A stretch of DNA of 64,000 nt from Marinobacter arenosus (GTDB taxonomy: Bacteria; Pseudomonadota; Gammaproteobacteria; Pseudomonadales; Oleiphilaceae): assembly GCF_019264345.1 (NCBI RefSeq), contig NZ_JAHVAO010000001.1, positions 2,852,001-2,916,000 of the forward strand, written 5' to 3'. This document shows positions 17,699-26,717 of this stretch, in pieces; the stretch's first letter is position 1; every line of letters starts with the position of its first letter. Below the pieces are notes generated by a model. The model was given only the letters and a program-made list of their open reading frames with translations. It did no database searches and was not told the DNA's origin. The translations under genes were made by a program, and so were the position numbers.

Positions 17699-18555
17699 GC
17701 CCATCGGCTGGCCGGCTGTCGCTGTGGTTACTGCTGACACCGTTCCTGCTCTGGATCGTGTTGCTGGTGCTGGTGCCGCATTTGCAGATGCTGCGGGTGT
17801 CATTTCAGGTTCGGGAAAGTTGGGACACGCTGGCCTGGGGCGTGGAGCAGTACCAGAATTTCTTTACCGAGTCCTACTACTGGCGGACCTTCGTGCGCAC
17901 CGGGGTCATGTCGCTGTTGACCACCTTCCTGACCCTGATCGTTGCGTTCCCGATCGCCTGGTACATCGCTCGTCTGGCGCGGGGACGCGCCCGGGGGTTC
18001 CTTTTCCTGGCCTGCCTGATCCCGTTCTGGGCCAGTGAACTGGTGCGAACCTATGGCTGGATGATCCTGCTGAGGGAAAGCGGGTTGTTCAGCGCCTGGC
18101 TACAGGCGCTGGGCTGGGCCGATGGACCGGTCGAGATGCTTTACAACGACGTCGCGGTGATCATCGGCCTGGTCTATAACGGCCTGCTGTTCATGGTGGT
18201 GCCATTGGTAACCACCCTGGACGGCATGGATGAGAACCTGGTGGAAGCCGGGTACGATCTCGGCGGAAGCCATGCCACCGTCCTGAGGGAAGTCGTGGTG
18301 CCCTGGGCAATGCCGGGCATCGTTTCCGGCTGCATCGTCGTGTTCATGCTGACCCTGGGCAGCTACCTGACCCCCATCCTGATGGGCGGCAAGGACAGCG
18401 CCTGGTTCACCCAGCAGATTTTCACCCAGTTCATTACCCGGTTTAACTGGGAGCAGGGTGCGGCCCTGGGTGTCCTGCTGTTGGTGTTGTCGTCGCTTAT
18501 CGTGTGGCTGGGCCTGAAACTCACGGGCCAGTCCCTGCGCAAGGTCCTGGGGTAG
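17695..18555 (+). CDS. Polyamine-type ABC transporter permease (PotB-like)
   Basis: A 286-residue inner-membrane permease with six hydrophobic segments and the EAA loop EAGYDLGGSHATVLREVVVPWAMPGI (about residues 183-208) that docks on the ATPase. Start ATG 17695 overlaps the ATPase stop. It forms the first of two membrane subunits. Order and sizes match potABC-type operons. Confidence 0.9.
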   Translation: MSPSAGRLSLWLLLTPFLLWIVLLVLVPHLQMLRVSFQVRESWDTLAWGVEQYQNFFTESYYWRTFVRTGVMSLLTTFLTLIVAFPIAWYIARLARGRARGFLFLACLIPFWASELVRTYGWMILLRESGLFSAWLQALGWADGPVEMLYNDVAVIIGLVYNGLLFMVVPLVTTLDGMDENLVEAGYDLGGSHATVLREVVVPWAMPGIVSGCIVVFMLTLGSYLTPILMGGKDSAWFTQQIFTQFITRFNWEQGAALGVLLLVLSSLIVWLGLKLTGQSLRKVLG

Positions 18556-18557
18556 CC

Positions 18558-19418
18558 ATGATTCGATCCGTTCCCCGGTCCCGCTGGTTCGACGGCCTCT
18601 ACCTGGCCTATCTGGTGGCCTTTTTCGTCTATCTGGCGCTGCCCCTGCTGGTAACGGGGGTCTTTGCCTTCAACGATGCGCCGTTTCCTTCCTTGCCCTG
18701 GAAAGGGTTCACCCTGGACTGGTACCTGGCCGATGGTTCGGCCGGCCGCACCGGTCTGTTCCACGACGATGGCCTGTTGGCGGCGCTCTGGACCAGCGTC
18801 AGGGTTGCTTTCTGGGTGACCGTCGTCAGCGTGGCGCTGGGGTGTGTGAACGCCGTGCTGTTTGAACGCCTGCAGTTCCGGGGCAAGGAGTTTCTGTACG
18901 TGCTGATGCTGCTACCGCTGGTCATTCCCGGCGTCATCCTCGGGGTGTCTATCCTGGTGTTCTACAGCGGCATGGCCAACGACGTTTCCCGAGCCTGGGG
19001 TATCGAGCTGGATGTGTTTCGGCCGGGTATGCCGCTGGTCGTCATGGGCCAGGTCACCTTCATCACCACCTTGAGTACCCTGGTGATTGCCGCTCGCTTG
19101 CGGAAATTCGACCCTCAACTGGAAGAAGCGGCGCTGAACCTGGGGGCGACGCCGCTCGTGGCCTGGTTTACGGTAACCCTGCCATGGCTGTTGCCATCCG
19201 TTTTCGGCGCGGCCGCCATGGCGTTCCTGATGTCCTTCGAGAACTTCAATACCACCGTTATGCTGACCGGTAGCGATACCCCACTGACCGTGGCACTGTT
19301 CAACCGGCTGCGAGAAGGTTCCACGCCGGTCCTCAATGCGGTGGCGTTGCTGCTGATGGTCGGTTCAGCCTTGCTGGCGATGGTGGTTATGGGTCGATCG
19401 GAGTCCCGACCAAGCTAG
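18558..19418 (+). CDS. Polyamine-type ABC transporter permease (PotC-like)
   Basis: A 286-residue inner-membrane permease, partner of the preceding gene. About six membrane segments; the EAA loop EEAALNLGATPLVAWFTVTLPWLLP lies near residues 190-214. I use ATG 18558, two bases after the upstream stop, instead of the ATG at 18504, which would overlap the previous gene by 52 bp and add a hydrophilic non-family extension. It closes the operon. No obvious terminator follows in the 115 bp before the next gene. Confidence 0.9.
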   Translation: MIRSVPRSRWFDGLYLAYLVAFFVYLALPLLVTGVFAFNDAPFPSLPWKGFTLDWYLADGSAGRTGLFHDDGLLAALWTSVRVAFWVTVVSVALGCVNAVLFERLQFRGKEFLYVLMLLPLVIPGVILGVSILVFYSGMANDVSRAWGIELDVFRPGMPLVVMGQVTFITTLSTLVIAARLRKFDPQLEEAALNLGATPLVAWFTVTLPWLLPSVFGAAAMAFLMSFENFNTTVMLTGSDTPLTVALFNRLREGSTPVLNAVALLLMVGSALLAMVVMGRSESRPS

Positions 19419-19533
19419 GCAATCCTTCGGGGCCCTGGGAACGATGGCATCAGCCGTAGCGGACTGGCTCAGTTTGTGATCTATTAACCTATAATTGGTG
19501 CCAGTTCCCCAACAATGCAGGCGCTTCCTCCCG

Positions 19534-21804
19534 ATGCATGTGCTCCGCCCACTGCTGATCATCGCGTTGTCTCTGGCGTTCACCCTGCCGGGCGCGACCC
19601 TTGCTGCATCCCAGCCGATCACTGATGGCTGGGAATATCGCTGGGGCGATTCGACCTTCAATGCTGACGGCCAGCCCCACTGGACGCTCGAGACCGACGC
19701 CGGCCAGTGGCAAACCATCGGATTCCCGTCCAATCCGCCCGACCGCAACGGTCGGGAACATGTCTGGTACCGGGTAACCCTTCCGAATGGAGAGTGGCAA
19801 GAACCCGTTCTCTACATTTTCAGCGTCGACATCATTGTTCAGGTGTACCTGGGTGGCGAGCAGATCTATGAGTACGGGACCTTCGACTCCCAGGGCCGTG
19901 GCTCCTTTCAGGGATGGCCCTGGCATGCCATTGCCCTGCCCGCGGGGTATCAGGACAAGCCGATCTATTTCCGGGTGTTCTCCGATTACACCGACATCGG
20001 ACTGTGGGGCGAAGTGTCGATTATGGACCAGGCCGACCTTGTGCTGTTTATCGTGGAGAACTCGCTGAAAGCCCTGGTGATTGCGGGCTTTTCTGCGCTC
20101 ATCGCTCTGCTTGCCCTGATTTTCGCTGCCCTGCAGACCGAACGACGGACGTTCCTGGGGCTTGCCGTGTTTGCGTTGTCCGCCGCCGTGATGCTGGTGG
20201 CCGAGAGCCAGGCCAGCCTCCTGATCACCTATCGTCCGCTGATGTGGGACTACCTGGCCGCGGGGTCCTATTACATGTTGCCGGTCGCCCTGGCCTTGAT
20301 GCTCGAGCAATGGCTGGCGGATTACCGTCCCTGGCTGATTGGCCTGATCTGGAAGCTGCATCTTGGCTACCTGGTCGGGGCGATCGGCTTAGCCCTGCTT
20401 GGGGTGGTCAATCTTTCGTCCACCTTCCCGGTGTTCGATGCATTGTTTTTGGCGACCATTGCCGCCATCACTGTCGTGGTGGTGCGCCGGTTCCGGCACA
20501 TGGTGCGCGAGCAACAGGTACTGGTGCTGACCTACGGCATTTTCTGTGGTTTTCTGATCGTGGATATGGCCGTCGCCCACGGCGTGCTTCCGTGGGGCCG
20601 GGTGCCCGTGAGCTGGGGTCTGCTGATGTTCACACTGGCCGTGGTGGTGATTTCTCTCTGGCATTACGCGAGCACTCAGAATGGCTTGAAACGGCTGGCG
20701 GTTTCCCTGGAGCAGAAGGTGGAGGAACGGACAGCACGGGCCGAATCCCTCGCCCGTCGTGAACAGGCCCGGGTGCGCATGCTGACGTTCGAGAATGAGA
20801 AAAACCGGGTGCTCGGTGACATGATTGCGGATCTTCAGGATTGTCTCACCCTCGAGCAGGCGTTTCCCGTACTGGCCAAAGTGGTTCCGGATCTCTGCAG
20901 TCCTCTTCCCGGCATACTCTACCAGCGTGGCGATGATGGCCATTATCGGGCAGTCGTGTGCTGGGGTGATGCGGGTGAGCAAAACGCATTGCCGCAGAGC
21001 CTGGATGCGTCCAGGGGGCTGCCGCGGCCTTCCCAGGTCCCGGAAGCGTCCGGAAACAATAACCTCGAGGCTGCGGCCAACTGGCCCGCCGACCCACTGT
21101 GTTTCTGGATCAATGTGGAGTCCGCCAGTGAGGGAATCGTCACCGAGGGCGTCCTGTTGCTGGAAAGTGTTGGGCTGGTTGGGAACGAAGAGCGGGGGTA
21201 TGGCCTGGCGCGGCTGTTTACCAGACTGGATCAGGCCATCCAGCGGATCTCGATTACCCTCTCAAGCATTGCCCTGCGGGAAGAACTTCAGAAATTCTCC
21301 TACGAGGACGCGTTGACCGGACTCAAGAACCGACGCTATTTCGATCAGCTGTTCGAGCATGAATGCGCCGTTGCTTTGCGTAGCCACCTTCCGTTGTCGC
21401 TTCTGGTGATCGACATCGATCACTTCAAGCAATTCAACGACACCCATGGTCACGAGGCTGGCGACCGCGGCTTGCAGTCGGTGGCGCTGACGCTTCAGCG
21501 TCAGTTCCGGGACAGCGATATCGTCTGTCGGTACGGTGGCGAAGAGTTTGTGGTCATCATGCCGGGCGCGCTCACCGACGACGCCACCGAGCGCGCTCAG
21601 AGCCTGTGCGATTCCGTGAGCGATGCCTCGGTCGTGTTTCAGGGCCAAGACCTGGGGCATCTGACGGTTTCAGTGGGTGTGGCTTGCTGGCCGGAAACCG
21701 GCGAGGCGCCCGAGCAGCTACTGAGTCTGGCTGATCAGGCCCTCTACCGGGCCAAGGAAGAGGGGCGTAACCGGGTCGGTATCTCAAGAAGCAAGGCGGC
21801 CTGA
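19534..21804 (+). CDS. Diguanylate cyclase with jelly-roll sensor, 7-TM region and GGDEF
   Basis: A 756-residue membrane signalling enzyme expected to make c-di-GMP. A signal peptide (to about TLAAS) is followed by a periplasmic beta-rich, galactose-binding-like domain (about 30-175), seven hydrophobic helices (about 180-390, 7TMR-DISM arrangement), a coiled linker (SLEQKVEERTARAESLARRE), a GAF-like region and a C-terminal GGDEF domain. The active motif is GGEEF near residue 668, and RDSD five residues before it is an inhibitory I-site. I prefer ATG 19534 over the TTG at 19495 because the TTG overlaps a TATAAT box at 19490-19495. It converges with the Usp gene, 2 bp apart. Confidence 0.85.
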   Translation: MHVLRPLLIIALSLAFTLPGATLAASQPITDGWEYRWGDSTFNADGQPHWTLETDAGQWQTIGFPSNPPDRNGREHVWYRVTLPNGEWQEPVLYIFSVDIIVQVYLGGEQIYEYGTFDSQGRGSFQGWPWHAIALPAGYQDKPIYFRVFSDYTDIGLWGEVSIMDQADLVLFIVENSLKALVIAGFSALIALLALIFAALQTERRTFLGLAVFALSAAVMLVAESQASLLITYRPLMWDYLAAGSYYMLPVALALMLEQWLADYRPWLIGLIWKLHLGYLVGAIGLALLGVVNLSSTFPVFDALFLATIAAITVVVVRRFRHMVREQQVLVLTYGIFCGFLIVDMAVAHGVLPWGRVPVSWGLLMFTLAVVVISLWHYASTQNGLKRLAVSLEQKVEERTARAESLARREQARVRMLTFENEKNRVLGDMIADLQDCLTLEQAFPVLAKVVPDLCSPLPGILYQRGDDGHYRAVVCWGDAGEQNALPQSLDASRGLPRPSQVPEASGNNNLEAAANWPADPLCFWINVESASEGIVTEGVLLLESVGLVGNEERGYGLARLFTRLDQAIQRISITLSSIALREELQKFSYEDALTGLKNRRYFDQLFEHECAVALRSHLPLSLLVIDIDHFKQFNDTHGHEAGDRGLQSVALTLQRQFRDSDIVCRYGGEEFVVIMPGALTDDATERAQSLCDSVSDASVVFQGQDLGHLTVSVGVACWPETGEAPEQLLSLADQALYRAKEEGRNRVGISRSKAA

Positions 21805-21806
21805 CG

Positions 21807-22247
21807 TCAGACCACCAGCACCGGACACTTGGCGTGGGACGCCACCCTGTGGGATACACTGCCCAGGAGCATGCCGTCCTTGTCGCTGTGGGTGCCTCGG
21901 GTACCCACGACAATCAGGTCCGTTTCTTTGTCCTCGGCAAACTTGACGATCACTTTTGAAGGCCGGCCGCTTTTCACGAAACCCCGAATTTTGATGGCTC
22001 CGTGGGACTTGGCCAATTCCTTGGCGTGATTGACCACTTCTTTGGCGTACTCCGAAAGCACCTTGTCCGGGATATCCATACCCGGGGGCCGGCCAATGGA
22101 CAGCGAGGCCTCGAACAGGCTGTGGTGTTTGTACACACAGATCAGGTAGATCTCGGCCTCGGTCAGCTTCTGCAGTTCAATGGCCTTGTCCAGTGCCTTG
22201 AGGGACGCCTTGGAACCGTCAATGGCAACCAGAATCCGTTTGAACAT
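21807..22247 (-). CDS. teaD: Universal stress protein, TeaD-like partner of the TRAP operon
   Basis: A 146-residue UspA-fold cytoplasmic protein. It opens KRILVAIDGSKAS and ends with the nucleotide-binding segment VGTRGTHSDKDGMLLGSVSHRV followed by CPVLVV, the usual ATP-binding pattern of the UspFG/TeaD group. It is the last gene of a four-gene operon whose order, binding protein-small-large-Usp, equals teaABCD of Halomonas, in which TeaD down-regulates ectoine uptake in an ATP-dependent way. The assignment rests on order and on TeaA similarity; the Usp family alone would not give a function. It starts 34 bp after teaC. Confidence 0.75.
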   Translation of the reverse strand: MFKRILVAIDGSKASLKALDKAIELQKLTEAEIYLICVYKHHSLFEASLSIGRPPGMDIPDKVLSEYAKEVVNHAKELAKSHGAIKIRGFVKSGRPSKVIVKFAEDKETDLIVVGTRGTHSDKDGMLLGSVSHRVASHAKCPVLVV

Positions 22248-22281
22248 AGCTTTCTCCTTGAGACGGCGGTTCGGTTAGACG

Positions 22282-23568
22282 TCAATCCCGAAAGGCGACG
22301 TCACGCAGGAACAGCGCAATGTCCGGGAACGCGATGATCAGACCAGCTGCGGCAACCAGGATAAAGATAAACGGTGGCGTGCCCCGGATCACTTCCAGGT
22401 AAGGTCGTTTGAAGATCGCAATGGCGGTGAAGATATCGCAGCCGAAGGGTGGCGTAGCCGACCCGATCGCCACCTGGAGCGTGATCAGTACCCCCACCAG
22501 AACCGGATCCAGTCCGGTGGACTCTATGGCAGGCGCGAAAATCGGCGTCAGCACCAGGATCACCACAATCGGGTCCACAAACATACAGGCGATGAAGAAC
22601 GCGATACAGATGGCAATCAGGACGCCCACAGGACCGGCTTCGTTGACGCCAACAGCGGCCAGAATAGCCTGGGGAATCTGGGCAAACGAGATGATCCAGG
22701 AGAAGCCGTTGCCGACGGCGACCAGGATAAAGACCACGGCAGTAATCAGGCCGGTGGACTTGGCAATCCGGTAGACATCGGCCAGCTTAAGCGACCGGAA
22801 TACGACGAATTCGAGCAGGAACGCGTACAGCACACAGACGGCCGCGGCCTCGGTCGGGCTGAAAATGCCGCCGTAGATGCCGCCTACGATAATGACTGGG
22901 AAGAACAGGGGCCACAGGGCCTCGCGTACCGACACGGCGCGTTGGCCCCACGTTGACTTCTCCTCCGTGGGCACATTGTTCTTGTAGGCGTAGATCAGGC
23001 AGTAAATGGAGAACATGAACAGGATCAGGACACCCGGTCCGATGCCAGCGATGAAAAGCTCCGCAATTGAGGTTCCGGAGACCACACCATAGATGATCAT
23101 GCCAATGCTGGGCGGGATCAAAAACGCAATGTCGCTGGCGTTGATGATCAGTGCCAGCGTGAAGGAATCAGAATAACCAGCTTTCAGCATCTTCGGTCGC
23201 AGAGGCGAGCCCACGGCGACCACGGTGGCCTGGGTTGAACCGGATACTGCGCCAAACAGCGTGCAGGAGGTGGCGGTACTGATGGCCAGGCCGCCTTTCA
23301 CGTGACCGATAAAAGCCATGACCATGTTTATCAGGCGTTCTGCAGACTGCCCTCGGGTCATGATGTCGGCAGCAAGGATAAACATGGGTACCGCAATCAG
23401 CGACGCGGGTCGGATGCCCCCCATCATCTGTTGCACAAACGTGCCCATCTGGCCGAAGCCGTCAAACATCATTACGAAGCCAACCACCGAGCCGGCGATC
23501 AGCGGGACCATCATCGGGAAGCCGAGCAGCAGCAACCCGATCATGACCAACATCATTATAGTTGCCAT
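22282..23568 (-). CDS. teaC: TRAP transporter large permease (DctM family), TeaC-like
   Basis: A 428-residue integral membrane protein with about 12 hydrophobic segments, the ion-coupled translocation subunit. Typical DctM sequences include FGAVSGSTQATVVAVG (about residues 108-123), LIPPSIGMIIYGVVSGTS and GGIYGGIFSPTEAAAV. Start ATG 23568 has a GGAAAG site. It lies 35 bp after the small subunit. Together with TeaA and TeaB it would move the solute with Na+ across the inner membrane. Confidence 0.88.
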   Translation of the reverse strand: MATIMMLVMIGLLLLGFPMMVPLIAGSVVGFVMMFDGFGQMGTFVQQMMGGIRPASLIAVPMFILAADIMTRGQSAERLINMVMAFIGHVKGGLAISTATSCTLFGAVSGSTQATVVAVGSPLRPKMLKAGYSDSFTLALIINASDIAFLIPPSIGMIIYGVVSGTSIAELFIAGIGPGVLILFMFSIYCLIYAYKNNVPTEEKSTWGQRAVSVREALWPLFFPVIIVGGIYGGIFSPTEAAAVCVLYAFLLEFVVFRSLKLADVYRIAKSTGLITAVVFILVAVGNGFSWIISFAQIPQAILAAVGVNEAGPVGVLIAICIAFFIACMFVDPIVVILVLTPIFAPAIESTGLDPVLVGVLITLQVAIGSATPPFGCDIFTAIAIFKRPYLEVIRGTPPFIFILVAAAGLIIAFPDIALFLRDVAFRD

Positions 23569-23603
23569 GGTGTTCTTTCCTTATCTCGCGTCAGCTGCTG
23601 GGT

Positions 23604-24197
23604 TCATACTTCCGATTCGGTATCCGAGTATCCGTCGACCACACCTGTGGAAAGGTAGACATCCTTGCTGGTGAGGTTTTTGATCGCCGTGAGCAGGTAC
23701 TGGATGCCGGTGATGGCGAAGCCAATAGGTGCCCAGATGTAAATCCACCAAATTTCAAAACCAAGGGCTGGCAGGATCCGGCCGCGACCGTGAAGCGTCT
23801 CGATGTAACCGACCGAGTAATAGCAGAGGAAAAACATCGTTACGGAGGTAACCAGGGCGATAAAGATCATCAGCACCTTGCGGCCTTTTGCGGGTATGGC
23901 ATCGTAAACCGCAGACATTCGAATGTGGCGACCGTGGCGGGCGGCATAGCCGATGCCGGCAAAGGTAATCAGGATGATCAGAATCCGGTTGATCTCGCCG
24001 GAAAAGAAAAGGCCCTCACCAAAGACAAAGCGCGCGATGACGTTCACACAGGTGTTTACGGCCATCAAAATGACACCGACGGCAAGCATCACCGCCTCAA
24101 CTTTACTGATCCATACATCGATGGTTCCCAGAAACCCGGGCAGGCCAGACTCGTAGGTGCCAGTGTCGTCTTCTAGATCCGGGGAGTTCTCGGACAT
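23604..24197 (-). CDS. teaB: TRAP transporter small permease (DctQ family), TeaB-like
   Basis: A 197-residue four-helix membrane subunit that pairs with the large permease. The hydrophobic pattern and the segment [20 protein letters not shown] near residues 87-106 match DctQ proteins; the N-terminus is acidic and cytoplasmic. It begins 107 bp after teaA, across a strong hairpin, which suggests it is made in lower amount than the binding protein. Confidence 0.85.
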   Translation of the reverse strand: MSENSPDLEDDTGTYESGLPGFLGTIDVWISKVEAVMLAVGVILMAVNTCVNVIARFVFGEGLFFSGEINRILIILITFAGIGYAARHGRHIRMSAVYDAIPAKGRKVLMIFIALVTSVTMFFLCYYSVGYIETLHGRGRILPALGFEIWWIYIWAPIGFAITGIQYLLTAIKNLTSKDVYLSTGVVDGYSDTESEV

Positions 24198-24266
24198 GGG
24201 TTCCGCTCCAGAACTTTCTGCTCCCGGCCGGTAGGAGGTCCCCGGCGGGGCGGGGTTAAGGGGTAG

Positions 24267-24290
24267 GCCCGCCGGCAGGCGCCGGCGGGC
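24267..24290 (-). promoter_or_regulatory. Intercistronic hairpin between teaA and teaB
   Basis: A perfect 10-bp inverted repeat, GCCCGCCGGC (24267-24276) and GCCGGCGGGC (24281-24290), with an AGGC loop. On the minus strand it is followed by CCTACCCC with no T run, so it is not a standard terminator. It more likely stabilises the teaA message or attenuates read-through into teaBCD. Confidence 0.6.
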
Positions 24291-24304
24291 ACTGGTCCAT
24301 CAGA

Positions 24305-25333
24305 TTATTTGCTCTGAACTTCTTTCAGGTCTTCCTTGAACTGGTTGAGCAGTTCCTTGCCGCTCTCGCCAGTCATTTCAATGAACTTGTCCTCAACCTG
24401 GGGAGCGCGCTCCTTGAAGGCCTGGATCTGTTCGTCGTTCAGGCGAGTGACGGTGACTTCGTCGGAGGCTTTCTGGATCTTGCCAAGGGCTTCTTCAGCC
24501 AGGCCGTCAATGTGAACAATGATTTCCTCGAACGCGAAGTCGGCAGCGTCCTGAACCAGCTTCTGGTCTTCGTCCGACAGGCCGTCATAGAAGTTCTTGT
24601 TGGCCATCATCGCAGTGGTGAACCAGCCATGGCTGGTGAAAACGAGGTTCGGAGACACTTCGTACAGACCACCGGACTCGATCCAGAAAATCGGGTTCTC
24701 CTGGCCCTGGATCATGTTGGTCTGCAGTGCACCGTAGACTTCACCCCAGGGCAGCGGGGTCGGGGTGGCGCCGAAGGCGGCATAGGTTTCGGACAGCAGT
24801 GGGTTGGTCATGACGCGGATCTTCTTGTTGTTGAAGTCCTCCGGCTTGGTAACCGGCTCGTCAACGGTGACCACCATTTCGCCTTCCGGGTACATCTTCA
24901 GAAGCTCAAGTCCCTTGTCGGCATACAACTTCGGGAAATCTTCATTGATGGCTTCACTCTCCCGGAAGAACTCGATGACCGTTTCCATGTCGGTGGGCAT
25001 CAGGTAGGGAATGAAGAAAATCTGGGCTTCCGGAATCAGTGCGCCGGTGAAACCCGGGGACTGGTTAACAAAGTTCAGGATCCCGGCCTGGGTCTGCTCC
25101 ATGATGTCGTCAGATTCACCCAGCTCGCCGAAACGATAAATCTGCAGGGTGTGATCGGAGTTTTCCTCGACGTATTCCTTGAACTTGTACGCGAACACGT
25201 CCTGTACGTCGCCTTCATACTCTTCGTGAGCATAACGCCAGCTAGCGGCGTTCACCGAGTTGGCGACCGTCATGGCCGCAAAAGCGAACGCTGAAATTCC
25301 GGCCAGTTTCTTGAATTTACTCATGCTACTCAT
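24305..25333 (-). CDS. teaA: TRAP periplasmic ectoine/hydroxyectoine-binding protein, TeaA-like
   Basis: A 342-residue secreted DctP-family protein. With signal cleavage at SVNA|ASW, the mature numbering places Glu9, Phe66, Trp167 and Phe209 exactly where I recall the ligand-contacting residues of Halomonas TeaA, and long stretches (HEEYEGDVQDVF, GELGESDDIMEQTQ, LPWGEVYGALQ, SGGLYEVSPNL) fit that protein. It would capture ectoine-type compatible solutes in the periplasm of a halophile. Start ATG 25333 has GGAG 8 bp upstream; the frame from 25429 is not needed. A sigma-54-type promoter lies 64 bp or so upstream of the start. The similarity is from memory, not from a search. Confidence 0.85.
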   Translation of the reverse strand: MSSMSKFKKLAGISAFAFAAMTVANSVNAASWRYAHEEYEGDVQDVFAYKFKEYVEENSDHTLQIYRFGELGESDDIMEQTQAGILNFVNQSPGFTGALIPEAQIFFIPYLMPTDMETVIEFFRESEAINEDFPKLYADKGLELLKMYPEGEMVVTVDEPVTKPEDFNNKKIRVMTNPLLSETYAAFGATPTPLPWGEVYGALQTNMIQGQENPIFWIESGGLYEVSPNLVFTSHGWFTTAMMANKNFYDGLSDEDQKLVQDAADFAFEEIIVHIDGLAEEALGKIQKASDEVTVTRLNDEQIQAFKERAPQVEDKFIEMTGESGKELLNQFKEDLKEVQSK

Positions 25334-25408
25334 CGGGTTTTCTCCGTTCGTTTTTCTACTGAGATTTATTGTTACATTATTAAAGACTGGCAAAACAACG
25401 GGGTTTTC

Positions 25409-25423
25409 GCAAGAAAATGGCCA
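25409..25423 (-). promoter_or_regulatory. Sigma-54-type -24/-12 promoter of the teaABCD operon
   Basis: On the minus strand TGGCCA-N5-TTGC (25423 down to 25409) matches the TGGCAC-N5-TTGC consensus with the invariant GG and GC at the correct spacing. A T-rich tract lies just upstream. A start site near 25397 would give a leader of about 65 nt before teaA. No enhancer-binding regulator is adjacent. Confidence 0.55.
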
Positions 25424-25473
25424 AAACAAAAAAATCCAACCCGGTGCCGAACCCCTGTCGCAAGTTTATGAAA

Positions 25474-26013
25474 TCATGGTTCATTCAGATTCGAGCGACA
25501 CACCTCGAGGAACCATTGGAACTCGCTGACCACCCGGCCGACGCTGTTCTCAAGGCGATGACCATCCGGTAGAACCAGGGTGGGAAGCCCCTGTTTCCGG
25601 GCCAGTTCCAGTACCGGCATCACGGGGACCACGTCGTCCCTCCAGCCGTGGATCACCTGGCTAAACCGGGCCCGAATGTTCGGACTTGACTGGGGATACC
25701 CTTCCATCGCCAGCGCGGGCGCCAGCAGGAAACATCCAAGTACCGGGGTTGATTCGCTGGTCTGCGCACAGACCCAGCCACCCATGCTGGAGCCGGCAAG
25801 CACCGTACGGCCCGGATCGGCCCCGGCTTCCTCCATGGCGCTGGCCATCTGTGCCAATCGGGTCGCCGGATCCCTGGTGGAGCGATGGTCAATAGCGATG
25901 GCTGTCACGCCCGGGAAGGCCTCGGCGGCATCCTTCATTGCCTGGATCTTGGTGCTTCCCGGACCGCTTTCGAGGCCGTGGGAAAGGAAGACGAACAGTG
26001 TCGGTGTGGGCAT
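25474..26013 (-). CDS. Small alpha/beta hydrolase (YqiA/UPF0227-like esterase)
   Basis: A 179-residue cytoplasmic alpha/beta hydrolase. It opens LFVFLSHGLESGPGS, which fits the oxyanion region, and the nucleophile elbow AGSSMGGW has Ser76. A late DGHRLEN segment supplies the likely His. The small size fits the YqiA/YcfP-like esterases. I chose ATG 26013 because the protein then starts at the first beta strand; upstream codons to 26085 look non-coding. It precedes the tea promoter region on the same strand, and its 3' end may contain upstream activator sites for that promoter. Substrate unknown. Confidence 0.75.
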   Translation of the reverse strand: MPTPTLFVFLSHGLESGPGSTKIQAMKDAAEAFPGVTAIAIDHRSTRDPATRLAQMASAMEEAGADPGRTVLAGSSMGGWVCAQTSESTPVLGCFLLAPALAMEGYPQSSPNIRARFSQVIHGWRDDVVPVMPVLELARKQGLPTLVLPDGHRLENSVGRVVSEFQWFLEVCRSNLNEP

Positions 26014-26168
26014 GGTTCGAACCCTGTGAAACGGTGTCTGTGAGGATTGAGCGTCCCGCAAAGGATGGTGGGTCAAACCGGGCATGTCCAGCCGAACCGC
26101 TGCCCGGCACTGAAACCATTTGGCGTTGTGTGGCGTAATACTGGTGAACGTAAACGGAGTATCAAACC

Positions 26169-26717
26169 ATGGTCAGACTGCTCTTCGCGGCCCTTTTTTC
26201 GCTGTCGGTTGGCGGGGTTCACGCCGATGAGCCGGTGTCGTCGTCCTGCCCGGCGTTTCTCGATCACGAGCTCCGCAAGCTTCATTCCCGGGACAACGTC
26301 AACCTGTGCAACATGGCCGCGGGCAAACCCATGCTGGTGGTGAACACCGCCAGTCGATGCGGGTACACCGGACAGTTCGAAGGGCTGGAAGCGTTGCACC
26401 GGAAATACCAGGACCGGGGGCTGGTCGTGGTTGGCTTTGCCAGCGATGATTTCCGCCAGGAGGCAGACACCGAAGCGGAAGCTGCCCGGGTCTGTTACAA
26501 GAATTTCGGAGTGACCTTCACCATGATTGCCCCGGGCCCGGTGACGGGGTCGGACGCCAATCCGGTGTTCCAGCACGTCAGTGGCCAGAGCCAGCCGCCG
26601 CGCTGGAATTTCTTCAAGTATGTGCTGGATCGGGATGGCCGAGTGGTGGAGGCCTTTCCCAGTCGGGTAGAGCCGGACGACCCGACACTGGTCCGGGCCG
26701 TCGAATCGGTGCTCTAG
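26169..26717 (+). CDS. Secreted glutathione peroxidase family protein (Cys type)
   Basis: A 182-residue peroxidase-fold protein with a signal peptide (to about VHADE), so it acts in the periplasm. [12 protein letters not shown] carries the peroxidatic Cys64 in place of selenocysteine, and RWNFFKY near residue 142 supplies Trp and Asn. The canonical CNQF segment reads SDDF (92-95), so the Gln of the Cys-Gln-Trp-Asn tetrad is replaced by Asp; similar SNDF-type variants exist in other proteobacteria. A thioredoxin-type reductant is more likely than glutathione for such forms. It converges with the LLM gene, overlapping by 4 bp at the stops. Confidence 0.88.
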   Translation: MVRLLFAALFSLSVGGVHADEPVSSSCPAFLDHELRKLHSRDNVNLCNMAAGKPMLVVNTASRCGYTGQFEGLEALHRKYQDRGLVVVGFASDDFRQEADTEAEAARVCYKNFGVTFTMIAPGPVTGSDANPVFQHVSGQSQPPRWNFFKYVLDRDGRVVEAFPSRVEPDDPTLVRAVESVL

